From the NCBI RefSeq assembly GCF_003957255.1, contig NZ_QDIE01000020.1, positions 1-32,920 on the forward strand: DNA of 32,920 nt, written 5' to 3'. The position numbers and the translations under genes were made by a program. The notes under the pieces are model-generated. The model was given only the letters and a program-made list of their open reading frames with translations, was not told the origin of the DNA and did no database searches. Positions 32,187 to 32,920 of this stretch are shown one piece after another; positions within the stretch are counted from its first letter, which is position 1, and each line of letters starts with the position of its first letter. The DNA comes from Actinotignum sanguinis (GTDB taxonomy: Bacteria > Actinomycetota > Actinomycetes > Actinomycetales > Actinomycetaceae).

Positions 32187-32738
32187 ATGAACGCCTACCG
32201 GCATGATGTTCCTACTCTGCTGCTCTACACTGCCTCGTGGGTTCCCTATGATCGGCCGATGCGCGTCATTTTCGAGGAGACCGTCGTCGACCTCCACCGT
32301 TTAATTCCGGACGCCACTTTCGACGCCTGGTGCATCAACCTGGACATTCTTACCGAACCACCAATTGGTCCGCGGCGCACAGCCGCCACCACCACCGATG
32401 CCGATATCCAGCACATCTTGCCGGGCGGTGCCCCGGAACATCGGCTAGATTTCACTGACCTATCCGAAGAAATAACGTACGCGATCCAGCGAGCCTTGGG
32501 TTATGGCGGTATTACCCCCTCGGATCTTGCCTCACATGACATGCAGCAGCATCCGTGGGAGGAAGTAGGCGCTTTCATTCCAAAGCTCGAGTGGCTGCCC
32601 ACCCTGCTCCTCGTATACGAAGGGGAGGAGTACGCGCGGTTCGCGGGATTAGTTCCCAAACTCGACATCCGGGCTGAACTGCTAGCCCACCTTTCAGAAC
32701 TGGCGCCACCTTTCGGCCGTCGCTTACAACGTGAATAA
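32187..32738 (+). CDS. Thioredoxin-fold protein without the CxxC active site
   Basis: 183-residue protein in the position where relatives carry trxA, directly after trxB. The N-terminal strand LLLYTASW and the later LPTLLLVYEGEEYARFAG with a cis-proline-like P138 and the closing helix LDIRAELLAHL match thioredoxin. However, the W-C-G-P-C motif is replaced by W18-V-P-Y-D22, so both redox cysteines are gone. A long insert of about 70 residues (GPRRTAATTTDADIQ to WEEVGAF) sits between the two halves. The single Cys is C49. A strong AAGGAGG precedes the ATG. It cannot act as a normal thioredoxin; a binding or scaffold role is possible (inference). Confidence 0.7.
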   Translation: MNAYRHDVPTLLLYTASWVPYDRPMRVIFEETVVDLHRLIPDATFDAWCINLDILTEPPIGPRRTAATTTDADIQHILPGGAPEHRLDFTDLSEEITYAIQRALGYGGITPSDLASHDMQQHPWEEVGAFIPKLEWLPTLLLVYEGEEYARFAGLVPKLDIRAELLAHLSELAPPFGRRLQRE

Positions 32739-32920
32739 ATATGGAGCTGACACGGTCCTTTCATTGCGGGTACGCTACTGCCCCATAAGAACTGGTCAAG
32801 TCCTGGGTAGTGGTGTATCTGTGTTCTCGAATCATGATTGTCATTCTCTGGTTTCGATACTAATAAGGACTGGATATCAGATACCGGTCAAGCAATAACG
32901 TCCTTCCCACTAATAGTCTT
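32739..32920. other. Right-edge stretch without a recognisable gene
   Basis: About 180 bp, AT-richer than the rest. All six frames are short or interrupted, and no terminator, tRNA or repeat was recognised. Confidence 0.5.

Overview
The window is GC-rich DNA (roughly 60 to 65 % by eye) from an actinobacterium. Gene order and protein style point to the Actinomycetaceae (Actinomyces, Trueperella, Arcanobacterium or Actinotignum-like), but the genus is not resolved. The order rpsF-ssb-rpsR-rplI-dnaB, followed by pcnA, a Nudix gene, a DUF6049 gene, a pseudokinase gene and trxB, is the conserved block that flanks the replication origin in this phylum.

Layout. 1-676 is a lower-GC stretch with the 3' end of an unrecognised gene and no other gene. 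677-5397 holds a CYTH protein and ilvA (divergent), a PlsC-like acyltransferase, a proline iminopeptidase-type hydrolase and a small coiled-coil/L12-like protein. 5441-6852 is a cassette: two 132-bp direct repeats (127/132 identical), packed with TACTCT motifs and a 23-bp palindrome, flank a broken AlbA_2-family gene. 6908-11299 is a forward run: aldo/keto reductase, pyridoxine kinase with a structured leader, YdcF-like protein, HD-domain protein and a beta-lactamase-type serine hydrolase. 11422-16421 is the replication/ribosome block, dnaB and rpsF-ssb-rpsR-rplI on the minus strand, interrupted by a forward MATE transporter. Between dnaB and the MATE gene lies a dense cluster of DnaA-box-like 9-mers.

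16709-25221 holds a TetR regulator, an unknown protein, a bifunctional PBP, an AI-2E-family membrane protein, an MFS transporter and pcnA. 25276-32738 is a forward block: Nudix, DUF6049, MviN-type pseudokinase with an extracellular discoidin-like domain, trxB, and a thioredoxin-fold protein that has lost its CxxC.

How it works together. The right half is an envelope and redox neighbourhood: peptidoglycan polymerisation, a pseudokinase that in relatives belongs to the MurJ/MviN lipid II system, and thioredoxin reductase behind a sequence that matches the sigma-R consensus exactly. Three points stand out: murJ is missing from the slot where relatives carry it, the trxA slot holds a cysteine-less thioredoxin, and DnaA boxes sit in front of the replicative helicase gene. 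At least eight genes seem to be leaderless, with a -10-like hexamer ending 6 or 7 nt before the start codon. No tRNA, rRNA, CRISPR array, complete insertion sequence or phage gene was seen.
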